Shown: one piece after another, positions 47,032 to 59,235 of the stretch
How positions within the stretch are numbered: the first letter of the stretch is position 1
How the letters are laid out: each line of letters opens with the position of its first letter
Source: Gossypium raimondii
Lineage: Eukaryota; Streptophyta; Magnoliopsida; Malvales; Malvaceae
Assembly: GCF_025698545.1 (NCBI RefSeq)
Contig: NC_068572.1
Coordinates: 1,736,001-1,800,000 of the forward strand
DNA: 64,000 nucleotides
Reading direction: 5' to 3'
Program-made: the position numbers and the translations under genes
The notes under the pieces: model-generated
The model's database searches: none
The model's input: the letters and a program-made list of their open reading frames with translations, nothing else
What the model was told of the DNA's origin: nothing

Positions 47032-48015
47032 CTAGTTTCTTCTTCCTCTGTTTCTTCGTACCTACCTCATGAAATTGTATTGCCAGTCTCTCTCCACCTT
47101 TCTAACAAACCACCATGGTCTTCCGGTTGTAAATAGAATGTAACCTAGGCTCAGTCCTAGCACCACTCCACTTCCATATCCCATCATTACAACTTGCCAA
47201 AAGAAGGGTATTTCAAAACCTTCATGTTCCACCACCAATGGTGAAGGCGATTCGGCCCCTCATGGTTGACACATTGTTTGGATAGTGGTAATCCACACAA
47301 TCCCAAGTTACCACTGTAGGAATCATTATCAAAGGTATCAAATTGATACCCATGAGGAATCGGTCCAACAAGATTGTTATTTGGAAGATTCAATACTTCA
47401 AGAAATGTTAGCTTTGTCATTTCAGAAGGAATCCTGCCACTGAGCTTGTTTGATGAAAGATCCAATGATTCAAGTGCTACCAAATTTCCAAACAATGTCG
47501 GGATAGGACCAATGAAGTTGTGAGAGAAGTTGAGCATTTGCAAAGAAATAAGTTGCCCGATGTCCTCCTGAATTTTTCCATAAAATTGGTTGTTTGACAA
47601 GTCCATAGATGCAAAAATGGGCAGAGTCTTTGTCAATTCCATATCCAATCTTTTCATTGTTACATTCACATGAATTTCATAAATAACAAAGCTTGCTGAG
47701 GAGTATAACCACTCATCTTTCATTGCTATTAAATTTCGTAAGAGTTTCGTGGATAATGTGCCCTAAATTTGAAAGTTTCAATGAAGTACAATTAGCCAAA
47801 GATGGTGGCACTAATCCTTCCAATTGATTGTCATTGTGTGAAAGATGACTCAATTCACTCTTATTCACAAAAGAATTAGGGATCTTGCCAATGAAGCTGT
47901 TCATTTGCAAAACCAAGAGCTGGAGATAGTTGAAATTTCTAAGACAATCAGGAATAGTTCCACAAAAGTTGTTTTTGGATAAGTCAAGAATACTAAGTGA
48001 ACTCAATTTGCAAAC
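47032..48015 (-). pseudogene. RLP-D: C-terminal RLP pseudogene fragment
   Basis: Minus-strand remnant from 'CKLSSLSILDLSKNNF' to the membrane helix and stop. Lesions: an internal deletion near 47760 removes several LRRs between NCTSLKLSNLG and the island region (MKDEWLYSSA). A frameshift near 47258 after CVNHEG throws the C-terminal cap and helix out of frame. It is cut off at 48015. The 3'UTR intron (46906-47007) is still recognisable. Confidence 0.88.
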
Positions 48016-49512
48016 GTACCTGATTCGGCCACTCACAAATTTAATTACTTAGCTATTAAGTCAAGCCTAATCAGTAAGCTGAAGCACCAATTAAATCATA
48101 ATAATTATCATTACCAATCAAGTTATTGAGTTTAAGACCAATACCTTATTTTACGGTCTTTCACAGCATACTTGTAAATCTCTAATAAGCTTTAAAATTA
48201 ACCTAAATTAAAAATCAGTATTAAATTCAATCAATATGCCTCTTAAACAACCCCAAACACCCACTTATGGGTTCAATCCAACCATTACAAATACAATAAT
48301 TTTCAGAATCCAAACTAGTTAGATTTCTTACACTAATTTGAGGCAAATTGTAAGCGCGAACGTCTTTCGAATTTACTGCTAATTTGGGGCATTGAAGTCA
48401 GCACCTAACACATTTAATTACTGAAAACTCAGTAGCTAATCTATGATTAAAAATTCCTTTTTTGATCACTTAACAAATTTTCTCAATATCTAATCTGAAA
48501 CTATTCACTAGTTTACAATTACCCATACTTATGCTTCTCGAATTGTTAGATCTGAAGTATCGATTGATCAAGATCAATTTTCCCTAATTAACACATGTTT
48601 CAAGGCTGGTTAGGAGGGGTTCAAGAATCCAAGATCATGCTGGAAAAATATGGAAAAGAAATAAAGAAAAACATCCCCTTTTCTTGCTGACAGGTGCGCG
48701 CACCACCACCTGTGATGGCGGAATTAGAGCTAATTTAAAACCACTTTCAAGATCAATTAAAAATATGGAAAATATTCATTAAATCTTTAAAAATCTCTCA
48801 AATTTCAAATTTAAAAGTTTGGGTTTTTAACTTACAAGATTCATCAAGAAATTAAAGAAAACAAAGAACTTACACAAGTTAGGTGAAATGAGTAGCAACG
48901 GAGTTCTTTTGGGGCATCAATGGAGGTTGATCTTGAGTGCTAAAATTTCAGATTTAAGGATGAAAATTTTATGATAAAATGACAGCAAGAAGAAGAAAGT
49001 AACGGTGCACAAACCCGTTGCAAAAAGAAGATAAATTGATGGTGAATCTTGGTGGCTTGAGCGGCGGCACACTAGGGAAGAAAGAAAATAGGAGAGGAAG
49101 AGGGTGAACGATTATGGTAGGGAAAATTGACAATTGACTTAGCTGAAAAATATAATAAGGATTGGGAAAAGATTTGTACTTGTGACCTTAATCTAATTTC
49201 CATGTTTTTTTTCATTTATCCATTAACTACAATTTCTTATTTTTGAAATATTTTTACAATATTTATTTTAAAAACAAGGCGTATCATGTGCTAGGATTTG
49301 AGGCAAAATTTGTAAACTAATAAAAATGGTGCAATAAAAGTGATTTGAACTTGGGTTTCAAGTAACGTTTCTTTAACACTTATCCAACAAATCAATACCT
49401 CATTTATTTTTTTTAAAATGCACAAATAATATAAAAAATTAGGGCATAACCACACTCTCTCTCTCAACTCACAAACCCGATTCTACTAACCCCCGATTTT
49501 TGGGTGTTACAA
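48016..49512 (-). repeat. Probable truncated LTR-type sequence
   Basis: Right border GATTTTTGGGTGTTACA at about 49512 is the inverted TGTAACACCC start common to large plant LTRs. The left border is where RLP-D stops. It contains 'ggtgcgcgcaccaccacctg' and no ORF of note. Confidence 0.4.
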
Positions 49513-49734
49513 ACACTGGACCTATTGGCCAAAATGGTATTCATTTATTCTTAGGTTTTGGATTCGATTCACAAGTTCACTAGTAGTGTAATTTATGTGG
49601 ATGTGAGAGTTACGAACTAAAAAAATAGTAACATAAACATACCCAATATAAACTTTTTATTTATATCTTTTCTTTTTTATCATAAGATACATATCTAATT
49701 GGTAAATTTAAGTAAGCATATTAAGCAAGTTATA

Positions 49735-49962
49735 TCAACCTAAGCAGATGCAGTATTTCCCTTGAGGGCCTGAAGCACAAGTTGCACTAAGGAATTTCTC
49801 ATGCAAAATCTTTTTACATGCAGCAATACATTGATCGAGAGTGCATGGATTGAGCTGGATCCCGAATGCACCTTCCGCAAGACTAGGACTCAAAACTAGC
49901 ACCCCCATTGCCATTGCCAAGACAATCAACACTAACTCAAACTTCACCCCTTTAGCCTCCAT
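49735..49962 (-). CDS. Secreted defensin-like cysteine-rich peptide, copy 1
   Basis: 75-residue precursor. The ATG at 49962 is chosen because the longer frame to 49977 begins with TTG. A hydrophobic signal peptide (VLIVLAMAMGVLVLSPSLAE) precedes a mature part of about 45 residues with six cysteines spaced C-x4-C-x3-C-x12-C-x8-C-x-C. The CxxxC (CIAAC) plus CxC (CIC) pair is the signature of the cysteine-stabilised alpha-beta fold. The outer cysteine pair of classic eight-Cys plant defensins is missing, so this is a six-Cys defensin-like type. Such peptides act outside the cell as antimicrobials or signals; which applies here is unknown. The upstream minus strand has a TATA box and a likely 5'UTR intron (50373 to 50006). 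Confidence 0.75.
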   Translation of the reverse strand: MEAKGVKFELVLIVLAMAMGVLVLSPSLAEGAFGIQLNPCTLDQCIAACKKILHEKFLSATCASGPQGKYCICLG

Positions 49963-50005
49963 TGGAAATATCTTCAAAGTTCAACAAACCCCCCTTTGTT
50001 GCTCC

Positions 50006-50373
50006 CTACAACAAAAAACAACAGATCTGATCACTTTAACAATAACTACAACTTAATGTATTATCAATTTGGGCCTACTAATAATATTATCAAAATAAAG
50101 AGAACAAATTATGTTAAATTTAAAATAGGTATAAGAGGTCCTTAATGATCCCCAAAATAACAATGGCGGGTCATATGATAAACCAACAAAGTTGAAGAAA
50201 AGAGCACAAGATTAGAGATGAAAGGTATATGCACATATATTAATGGAGATTCACAATCTATGAGCCAACCCCATTTTGGTTTATAATAGTATTGTGTGCT
50301 TTAACTAGGAAAGAGATGTTAAAATGTAATAAAATGAAAATAATGAGTAAAAAAAATGAATTACTATTATTAC
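50006..50373 (-). other. Probable 5'UTR intron of defensin-like copy 1
   Basis: Donor AGCAAG/GTAATAAT at 50373 and acceptor GTTGTAG/GGAGCAAC at 50006, about 44 bases before the start codon. The same sites are kept in copy 2 (about 53478-53845). Confidence 0.5.
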
Positions 50374-50433
50374 CTTGCTATTCTTCGATGTAAAGCTTTG
50401 TTCACTGATGTTTTTGTTTGAATATGTGGATGG

Positions 50434-50441
50434 TATTTATA
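50434..50441 (-). promoter_or_regulatory. TATA box of defensin-like copy 1
   Basis: TATAAATA on the minus strand, about 60 bases before the proposed 5'UTR donor. Repeated before copy 2 at about 53905-53912. Confidence 0.5.
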
Positions 50442-50848
50442 GGTGTGAATGGTATACCTGAAAGGGTCAAATCTAATTTAAAATATATATTACCATATAT
50501 GATCAATATATGTTACCATATATCCATATCTTGCATATTTATGGGTCGTAACTGTAGAATTATAAATAAATATTATATCAAATATAACTTATTTAACATT
50601 TGATAAAATCACTGTTTAATATTGTAAATTTTTTTAATAATGTTTAAAACTTGGAAAAGAAAAATATTCAAATATTGAATTTTTAATAAGTAAATATTAA
50701 TTTTAATATTGCTGTTATAAAATTTTGATTTCAATAAGTAAACATTGTAAATTTTTAATTACGGTTAAAACTTAAAAGTTTCAAAAATTATTATTTAGGA
50801 ATTTAAAATTGTTACTTAAAAGGATTTCAAAAGAGTTTTATGGATATA

Positions 50849-51310
50849 TACCCGTGAATCATTTTCAAAGATATCAATTATTCGCAATGTAAAAAAATTA
50901 GATGAAATTACGGAATGAGGTAATAATCTATAAAATCTATTAAATCTCAGTATAAGAACTTGCAGACTTGGAAGCGAAGCTAACCAACGAGGAAACCTAT
51001 CCGTTTAGGTGTTGTTACCTAAATTTAAAAGTTTAAATGAAGTACAATTAGCCATAGATGGCTGTACTAATCCGTCCAATTGATTGTCATTGAATACAAG
51101 ATGGGTCAATTGATTATTCACAAAAGAATTAGGGATCTCGCCAATGAAGTTATTCATTTGCAAATCAAAGAGCTGGAGATGGTTGAGATTTCCAAGACAA
51201 TCAGGAATAATCCTACTCAAGTTGTTTTCGGACAAGTCCAGAACACCAAGTGAGCTCAAATTGCGAATAGAAGAAGGGGTGTTTCCTATCAATTTATTCT
51301 TTGAAATGAT
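50849..51310 (-). pseudogene. RLP LRR fragment beside defensin-like copy 1
   Basis: Reads 'IGNTPSSIRNLSSLGVLDLS' and the following LRRs, then stops at codon 'NNT' followed by decayed repeats. It lacks the N-terminal half and the C-terminus. It is the duplicate of the 3' part of RLP-E at 54319-54787, offset by about 3.47 kb. Confidence 0.85.
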
Positions 51311-52982
51311 AGAACACTTCCAACTCCTTTAACATACATACATACATAACACATGAATGGTTAGCATGCATACCTAAACATATCTTACAGATCATAAAAT
51401 ATCATATTGCTTATACTAATAGTTATTCTACATACAATGTCATGCATGTTTTACACGAAATTAAGCTCTCAAAGTTATCAAAACACATATCATACATACA
51501 TTTTTCACCTACCTTAATCATATCACATACTGACATGTATTGACAAATGTCACATTTCGAATCTTATTTAAGCCAAACAGACCCCACACAAGGTTTAATT
51601 ACGAATTTCTAAATCAAACGGGCCTAAGTGAAAATTTTCGAAAAATGGGCCCACGCGGTCTAAATGACCAGCCCGTGTGGCCCACACAAACTACCAGAAC
51701 TACCCATGTGATCACACACGCCCGTGTGCCCCATACGGCCTGCCCGAATTGCCTGTGTAATCACACATGCCCGTGTGCTCCACACAGACTGACACACGAT
51801 CAAACACGTGTTCATGTGGTGCACACGGCCTGACACATGGCCAACCATATGGTTGTGTGATGTAGAGCAGTTTCGAAAACATCCTTTGTTTTCGAGGTTT
51901 TTTTTCGAGTTCCAATCGAGTTTTTGAGTTTGAATCACACACCTGATGAAAGTTTTGATAAACCACACAATAGTGCACTCCAAACCTTACACACCAAAAC
52001 GAATCAATTAACAAACACAAATTAACCCAACTTTCACCACTTTTCTTAAAAGAAAATAGTCCCTAAATACACACATGAGCACTTACTTCACAAGAGCAGT
52101 GTCAAAACAACGACCTTCAACAGTAACTAAGTCGTCGGAGAAACGTTAGTCTCCAAATTTCCACCAAACCATTCGTATAGTAATTCATTAAAACTTCAAA
52201 CCAAATCAAACCAATTACCAAGACCCAATATGTGAGCAAAATCACAGAAATTAAAGAAAAAGGAATTACTAACACCAGATTTCCTCTTACCAATTGGCTA
52301 AACACCTACCTGCTAAGAAAATTGGCACAACAGAATGGCAACAGTCACGACAGAAGAAAGGAAAACCAGACAAAAATTGAACCAACAAGGAAACAAAATT
52401 TGAGAAACAAGTAGAAGAATGATTAACAAATTGAGAGAAAAAAGAAAATGACATGAGGGAAAGTGAGGAGTGAAACGTGAGAGAGATTTTTGGGTTAATT
52501 CAAAACTACCCACGTCCCACTAACTGTCCACCTATCATATTTCCTCAAAACTTAAAACAAAAACAATTTTCACTTTGCACACACAAAGACTCAAACATAA
52601 GACTAAAGGGTAAGCTAAAACCCAACCACTAAACTAACAAGCTTATTCTTATCAACAATTGAATGAAAATAATTTATAAATAAGATGTTCAAAGATAGGG
52701 GTTTAAACAAAAATAGCAAAAATTCAAGGGAAAAGATTCAAACTCAAAATTTTACACTCACAAGCAACACACTTAAACACCAAACCAAATTAATTTACTA
52801 TAAAAAAATTTCACAATCTTAACTCAAAATCAAAGATGTAACCACTCTTGATTTCACTAACCAAATTTCTTCCAACTCAATTTTTCAGGTTGTGACAATT
52901 ATAGAAAATAAGGAGTCCAAAAATCATAGATCAACATTTAACTAACTATATCATATATCAAGCACATAAATTATATCAATAA
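51311..52982. repeat. LTR-like repeat sequence with 'CCCGTGTG' tracts
   Basis: 51640-51850 has repeated 'cacacgcccgtgtgcccc' and 'acacggcctg' motifs seen in large plant LTRs. A short (catacata)n stretch follows the RLP breakpoint at 51335. No gene; ORFs here are chance frames of the repeats. Confidence 0.45.
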
Positions 52983-53206
52983 AAACACTGGGCATATTGG
53001 CCAAAATGGTGTTAATTTATTCTTAGGTTTTGGGTTGGATTCGCAGGTTCACTAGTAGTGTAATTTACGTGGACGTGTGAGTTATGAGTTAAAAAAAAAG
53101 TAATACAAACATAGCGAATATAAACATTTTATTTATATCTCTTTTTTTTTTTTATCATAAGTACATATCCAATTGGCAAATTTAAGTAAGCATTAAGCAA
53201 GTTATA

Positions 53207-53434
53207 TCAACCTAAGCAGATGCAGTATTTCCCTTGAGGGCCTGAAGCACAAGTTGCACTAAGGAATTTCTCATGCAAAATCTTTTTACATGCAGCAATA
53301 CATTGATCGAGAGTGCATGGATTGAGCTGGATCCCGAATGCACCTTCCGCAAGACTAGGACTCAAAACTAGCACCCCCATTGCCATTGCCATGACAATCA
53401 ACACTAACTCAAACTTCACCCTTTTAGCCTCCAT
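53207..53434 (-). CDS. Secreted defensin-like cysteine-rich peptide, copy 2
   Basis: 75-residue duplicate of copy 1. Only two residues differ, G5R and L15M, both in the N-terminal signal region. The mature peptide with its six cysteines (C-x4-C-x3-C-x12-C-x8-C-x-C) is identical. The TATA box (about 53905-53912) and 5'UTR splice sites are also kept, so both copies look expressible. The neighbour downstream in the gene's own direction is LTR debris. The upstream neighbour is the 3' end of RLP-E, on the same strand. Confidence 0.75.
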   Translation of the reverse strand: MEAKRVKFELVLIVMAMAMGVLVLSPSLAEGAFGIQLNPCTLDQCIAACKKILHEKFLSATCASGPQGKYCICLG

Positions 53435-54787
53435 TGGAAATATCTTCAAAGTTCAACAAACCCCCCTTTGTTGCTCCCTACAACAAAAAACAACAGATCT
53501 GATCACTTTAACAATAACTACAACTTAATGTATTATCAATTTGGGCCTACTAATAATATTATCAAAATAAAGAGAACAAATTATGTTAAATTTAAAATAG
53601 GTATAAGAGTTCCTTAATGATCCCCAAAATAACAATGGAGGGTCATATGATAAACCAACAAAGTTGAAGAAAAGAGCACAAGATTAGAGATGAAAGGTAT
53701 ATGCACATATATTAATGGAGATTCACAATCTATGAGCCAACCCCATTTTGGTTTATAATAGTATTGTGTGCTTTAACTAGGAAAGAGATGTTAAAATGTA
53801 ATAAAATGAAAATAATGAGTTAAAAAATGAATTACTATTATTACCTTGCTATTCTTCGATGTAAAGCTTTGTTCACTGATGTTTTTGTTTGAATATGTGG
53901 ATGGTATTTATAGGTGTGAATGGTATACCTGAAAGGGTCAAATCTAATTTAAAATATATATTACCATATATGATCAATATATGTTACCATATATCCATAT
54001 CTTGCATATTTATGGATCGTAACTGTAGAATTATAAATAAATATTATACCAAATATAACTTATTTAACATTTGATAAAATCACTGTTTAATATTGTAAAT
54101 TTTTTAATAATGTTTAAAACTTGGAAAAGAAATATATTCAAATATTGAATTTTAATAAGTAAATATTAATTTAAATATTGCTGTTATAAAATTTTGATTT
54201 CAATAAGTAAACATTGTAAATTTTTAATTACGGTTAAAACTTAAAAGTTTCAAAAATTATTATTTAGGAATTTAAAATGGTTACTTAAAAGGATTTCAAA
54301 AGAGTTTTATGGATATATACCCGTGAATCATTTTCAGAGAGATCAATTATTCGCAACGTAAAAAAAAATTAAATGAAATTACGGAATGAGGTAATAATCT
54401 ATAAAATCTATTAAATCTCAGTATAAGAACTTGCAGACTTGGAAGCGAAGCTAACCAACTAGGAAACCTATCCGTTTAGGTGTTGTTACCTAAATTTAAA
54501 AGTTTAAATGAAGTACAATTAGCCATAGATGGCTGTACTAATCCGTCCAATTGATTGTCATTGAATACAAGATGGGCCAATTCATTATTCACAAAAGAAT
54601 TAGGGATCTTGCCAATGAAGTTATTCATTTGCAAATCAAAGAGCTGGAGATGGTTGAGATTTCCAAGACAATCAGGAATAATCCCACTCAAGTTGATTTC
54701 GGACAAGTCCAGAACACCAAGTGAACTCAAATTGCAAATAGAAGAAGGGGTGTTTCCTATCAATTTATTCTTTGAAATTATGAGCAC

Positions 54788-55275
54788 TGATGAAGTTGGT
54801 TCAGCATGCAGCAAACTCGACAGCATGCAGGCCATGAAGACCAAGACATGCAGGAGCTGCTGATGCAAGCTTATTTTGTTTATTTTGTAATTTCTAGTCA
54901 ATGAAATGTAATCTTAGTTCATTTCTAACTAAGTTAGGTTGTTGACTGATGTAATTAGCTTATGTATGAGCTGTAAACACAACTTTGTATAGGTTTACAA
55001 GCTAAAATTTCAAGTTTCCATGTAATTAGTGGGAGTAGGTGATGTTTAGGTAATTACTTGCTGTTTTTGACAAGCTTAGTGCTTGGTTTATGTATTGGCA
55101 TTATGCCATTATTCAATTTTATGAATATAATTCAGTTTTGTTCATCAATTTTCCTATTCATTTTCTTAGCTTTTCTTTCTTTCTTTTGCTCGAATTCTCT
55201 TGTTTGCTCAGCAAGTCTCGAGACTTGCTCGACAAGTCTGTGCTGAGTCTGTTAGTTTCAGTTACAGCACCAAAA
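54788..55275 (+). repeat. 5' LTR of copia element 2
   Basis: TGATGAAGTTGG to GCACCAAAA; the right copy ends GCACCAACA. It has 'gttgactgatg' and 'gagctgtaa' where the right LTR has 'gttggtgatg' and 'gagtgtaa'. Confidence 0.9.
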
Positions 55276-55321
55276 ATTGGTATCTAGAGCCTATTTCTTA
55301 AGGGATCTGTTATACAAATAC

Positions 55322-58300
55322 ATGGCTTCATCAAGCTTTTCACCAGCTGCACCTCAAGTCTTCAATGGAGAAGGCTATCACATATGGGTGGTCAAAATGA
55401 AGACCTACCTGCAGGCATACGATCTGTGGGAGGTGGTCAACTCAGATGTTGAACCAGAACCACTTAAAGGCAATCCAACAGTGGCTCAGATCAGGCAGCA
55501 TGCTGATGAGAGGACCAAGAGGCACAAAGCCATGTCTTGCATCCAGAACTCAGTGTCTGATGTGATTTTCACAAGGATTATGGCTGTGAATCACCAAAAC
55601 AGAACTGGGACAAGTTGCAGGAAGAGCTTCAAGGGGAGAGAGGACAAAGCGACAACAGTTGTTGAACTTGAGGAGAGATTTCGAGAATTTGAAGATGAAG
55701 GAAGAAGAAACTGTCAAGCAATATTCTGACAGGATTATGGCTGTGATTAACAGCATCAGGCTCCTTGGAGAGCAGTTCAATGAAGCTAGGATAGTGGAGA
55801 AGGTTATAGCAACTCTGCCTGAGAGGTATGAGGCAAAAATCTCATCTCTCGAGGACTCAAGGGATCTGTCCACCATCTCCCTGACAGAGTTGATCAATGC
55901 TCTATATGCTCAAGAGCAGAGGAGAGCAAGCAGGCTGGAGGAGCATCAAGAAGGTGCCTTTCAGGCAAGAACAAACACTGCCTACAAAGGCAAGAAGGCC
56001 TGGAGAGACAAGCCAAAGAATGATGCTGCAAGGAGAGAAGGTCAGACTTGCAAGCACTGCAGAAGGGTTGGTCATCCAGAAGAAAAGTGCTGGTTTAATC
56101 CAGAAGCTGTATGTCAGCATTGTAAGAAGAAGGGTCATGAGAGAGTCTGCAAGAGCAAGGCTAAATCAAGGCACAATCAGTTTCAACAGATGAAAGCTGA
56201 GGCTCGAGTAGCTAAGGAGGACAGTGACCAAGAGGAGCAAGTCTTTGCTGTGTCACGCTCAGCTGCTCAGGAAAGGTTTTCATCTGGTTGGCTCCTAGAC
56301 AGTGGATGCACCAACCACATGACACCTGATGCTGCAATCTTCAAGTCTTTAGACAGAAGCTACAGAACTAAGGTCAAAATAGGAAATGGTCATTTCATTC
56401 AAGCTGAAGGCAAGGGTGATGTGCTGATATGCACTTCTACAGGTGCCAAAGTGATTTCAAATGTGCTCTTGGTGCCTGAAATTGACAGAAACTTGCTCAG
56501 CATAGCTCAGTTGCTGGAGAAAGGGTATTCTGTTGTGTTCAAAGACAACCGATGCAAATCGGTGATCCAAGTGGATCCAAAGCGATGGCGATCCTATGGT
56601 GATAAGAGCTTTGTGGTTGTTGGACAAAGAAGTCGACATTGCCTACATGACCACATCGGATGAATCCAAGTTGTGGCATCAAAGGCTGGGACATGCCAAC
56701 TTCAGATCGATGGCCCGAATGGTCAGAGAAGACCTGGCTGAAAACTTCATCAACTCAGTGGACCATGATGATGTATGTGGAGTATGTCAGCTAGGAAAGC
56801 AGGGCAGACTCCCATTTCCCTCGAATCAAGCCTGGAGAGCCTCTGAAAAACTCCAACTGGTGCATACTGATGTGTGTGGCCCTATGAAGACTGAGTCATT
56901 AAGTGGAAACAGGTATTTTATATTGTTCATTGATGATTTTTCAAGATATTGTTGGATTTACTTCTTAAAACAAAAATCAGAGGTGGCCTCAGTGTTTTGG
57001 AAGTTCAAGACTGCTTCTGAGACTGAAACAGGCTGCAAGCTGAAGACCATAAGGTCTGATAATGGGACTGAGTACACCTCAGCTCAGTTCCAAGCCTTCT
57101 GTGATAAGGCAGGCATCAAACATCAACTTACCAACACATATACACCTCAGCAGAATGGTGTAAGTGAAAGGAAGAACAGGAGTTTGATGGATATGGCCAG
57201 ATGCTTAATGATTCAGAAGAATTTGCCTAGAACACTATGGGCAGAAGCAGTTAACACTGCAACATACATTCAAAATAGACTACCAACAAAGGCCTTGGAT
57301 CAGAAGACCCCATTCGAGGCCTGGTTTGGCTTCAAGCCATCACTGGCTCATCTGAAAGTCTTTGGATGCATTTGTTATGCACATGTACCTGCTGTTAAAA
57401 GGGACAAATTGTCTGAAAGGGCTTAACCTGCTGTACTGGTGGGCTACAGCACTGTTAAAAAGGGCTATAGGATCTTGGATCCTTCAACAAACAAAGTGTC
57501 AGTTAGCAGGGATGTGGTATTTGATGAAAGGTCATGTTGGAACTGGGAAAGACATGAACCTGAAGAAGTTCCTGAAGAACTTGCAACAGACCAAGCTGAG
57601 CCAGACCAAAATGTTCCAGAAATGGACATTGATGATGAACTAGTCAGAGGAACAATGCCATTGACTGAGATTTATGAAAGGGCTCATGTAGCCATAGCTG
57701 AACCAAGCAACTTTGAAGAGGCTGAGGCTCAGCAAGGGTGGAAGCAGGCAATGGCTGAGGAGATCAACATGATTGAGAAGAACCAGACCTGGGAATTGGT
57801 TGAAAGGCCAGTCAAAAGGAAGGTGATTGGGGTAAAATGGGTGTACAAAGCCAAGCAGAATGCTGATGGTACCTTGAACAAGCTGAAAGCAAGGCTAGTA
57901 GTCAAGGGGTTCAGTCAGAGATATGGCCTGGACTACCTGGAGACCTTTGCACCAGTGGCCAGGCTCGACACCATCAGACTACTGATTGGCTTAGCAGTAC
58001 AGCTCGAGTGGAAGATCCATCAGCTCGATGTAAAATCAGCCTTTCTGAATGGTTTCCTAGATGAAAACATCTATGTTGAACAACCACAAGGGTTTGAAAT
58101 AGCTGGCAAAGAGTATATGGTCTACAAACTGAAGAAAGCCCTATATGGATTAAAACAGGCTCCAAGGGCTGATGCAGTGAGAATCGATGGCTACTTGGTG
58201 ATCGGGATTCGATCGAAGCAAGAGTGAGCCAACATCGTATGTCAAGAAACAAGGGACACAAACACAACTCATTGTGTCCCTGTATGTTGATGACCTTCGG

Positions 58301-59235
58301 TGACGAGGAGGAGATCGGCGATCTTGGTGATTTCAAGACCAAGATGCAGGAAGTGTTTGAAATGTCTGATCTTGGGGAGATGTCCTATTTTCTTGGAATG
58401 GAGGTGTCTCAAGTACAGAATGAGATATTTCTAAGCCAGAGAAGCTTTGCCACAAAGATTCTGACCAAGTTTTCCATGCAAAACAGTAAGGCAACTAAAA
58501 CACCTGTTGCTGTTGGAGAAAAACTATCGAGCCAAGGTGTTTTTGAGAAGGTATGTGAAACAACCTACAGGAGTCTAGTTGGTTGTTTGCTATACTTGAC
58601 TGCCACTAGACCAGACATCATGTATGCTATAGGATTGCTCTCAAGATTCTGCATTCTTTGCAATGAGAAGCATTTCCAAGTCGCAAAGAGAGTCTTGAGA
58701 TATGTCAAAGGCACTTTGAACTATGGTTTGAAGTATAGCAAAGAAGGAAATCAAGTGGTTTGGCTACTCGATAGTGGTGGCTGGTTCGATAGATGACATG
58801 AAAAGCACCTCAGGGTATTCTTTTAAACTTGGTTCAGCCATGTTTTGCTGGAGCTCGAAGAAGCAAAGTCTAGTGGCTCAATCTACTGCTGAAGCAGAGT
58901 ATGTGGCCGCAGCAAGTTCTGTCAACCAAGCCATATGGCTAAGGAAAATCTTAGCTGACTTGAATGTGCATCAAGAGGAAGCTACTGAGATCTTCTGTGA
59001 CAACCAATCTGCTGTAGCAATTGCTAAAAATCCAGTGTTCCATGGAAGAACAAAGCATTTCAGCATCAAGCTACATGTTGTTCGAGAAATGAAGCAAGCT
59101 CAGGAAGTAAAGCTGATCCACTGTAATTCAGAGGATCAACTTGCAGACATTTTAACCAAAGCCCTTAGTGTCACAAGGTTCGAATGTCTAAGAAAGAAGC
59201 TAGGTGTTTGCTCCATGCAAACCAAAGAGGAGTGA
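55322..59235 (+). pseudogene. Copia element 2 gag-pol, nearly intact but frameshifted
   Basis: Starts MASSSFSPAAPQVFNG. Parts in order: gag, zinc knuckle (CKHCRRVGHPEEKC near 56050), protease (WLLDSGCTNHM), integrase zinc finger (LWHQRLGHANFRS) and core (VHTDVCGPM, FIDDFSRYCWIYF, TPQQNGVSERKN), RT (QLDVKSAFLNGF, YGLKQAPR), YVDD region near 58285, and RNase H (STAEAEYVAAASS). Breaks occur near 55590, 55645, 56560-56640, 57425, 58170-58310 and 58770. At 58295 'cttcggtgac' replaces an expected 'cttctggtgac', and at 58770 'actcgatag' replaces 'actctgatag'. Given near-identical LTRs, so many breaks are surprising and may be sequence errors. Confidence 0.88.

Larger units (their letters stand above)
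49513..54787. repeat. Tandem duplication carrying defensin-like gene plus RLP fragment
   Basis: About 1.8 kb starting 'aacactgg.c.tattggccaa' (49513 and 52984) is repeated with few differences: the defensin-like gene, its promoter and intron, and the adjoining RLP LRR fragment. The copies are separated by the LTR-like block 51311-52982. Confidence 0.9.

Noticed and set aside
51540..52020. ORFs of about 100 codons rich in CVHHTGP
   Set aside because: Translation of the 'CCCGTGTG/CACACGG' repeat tracts in both strands.
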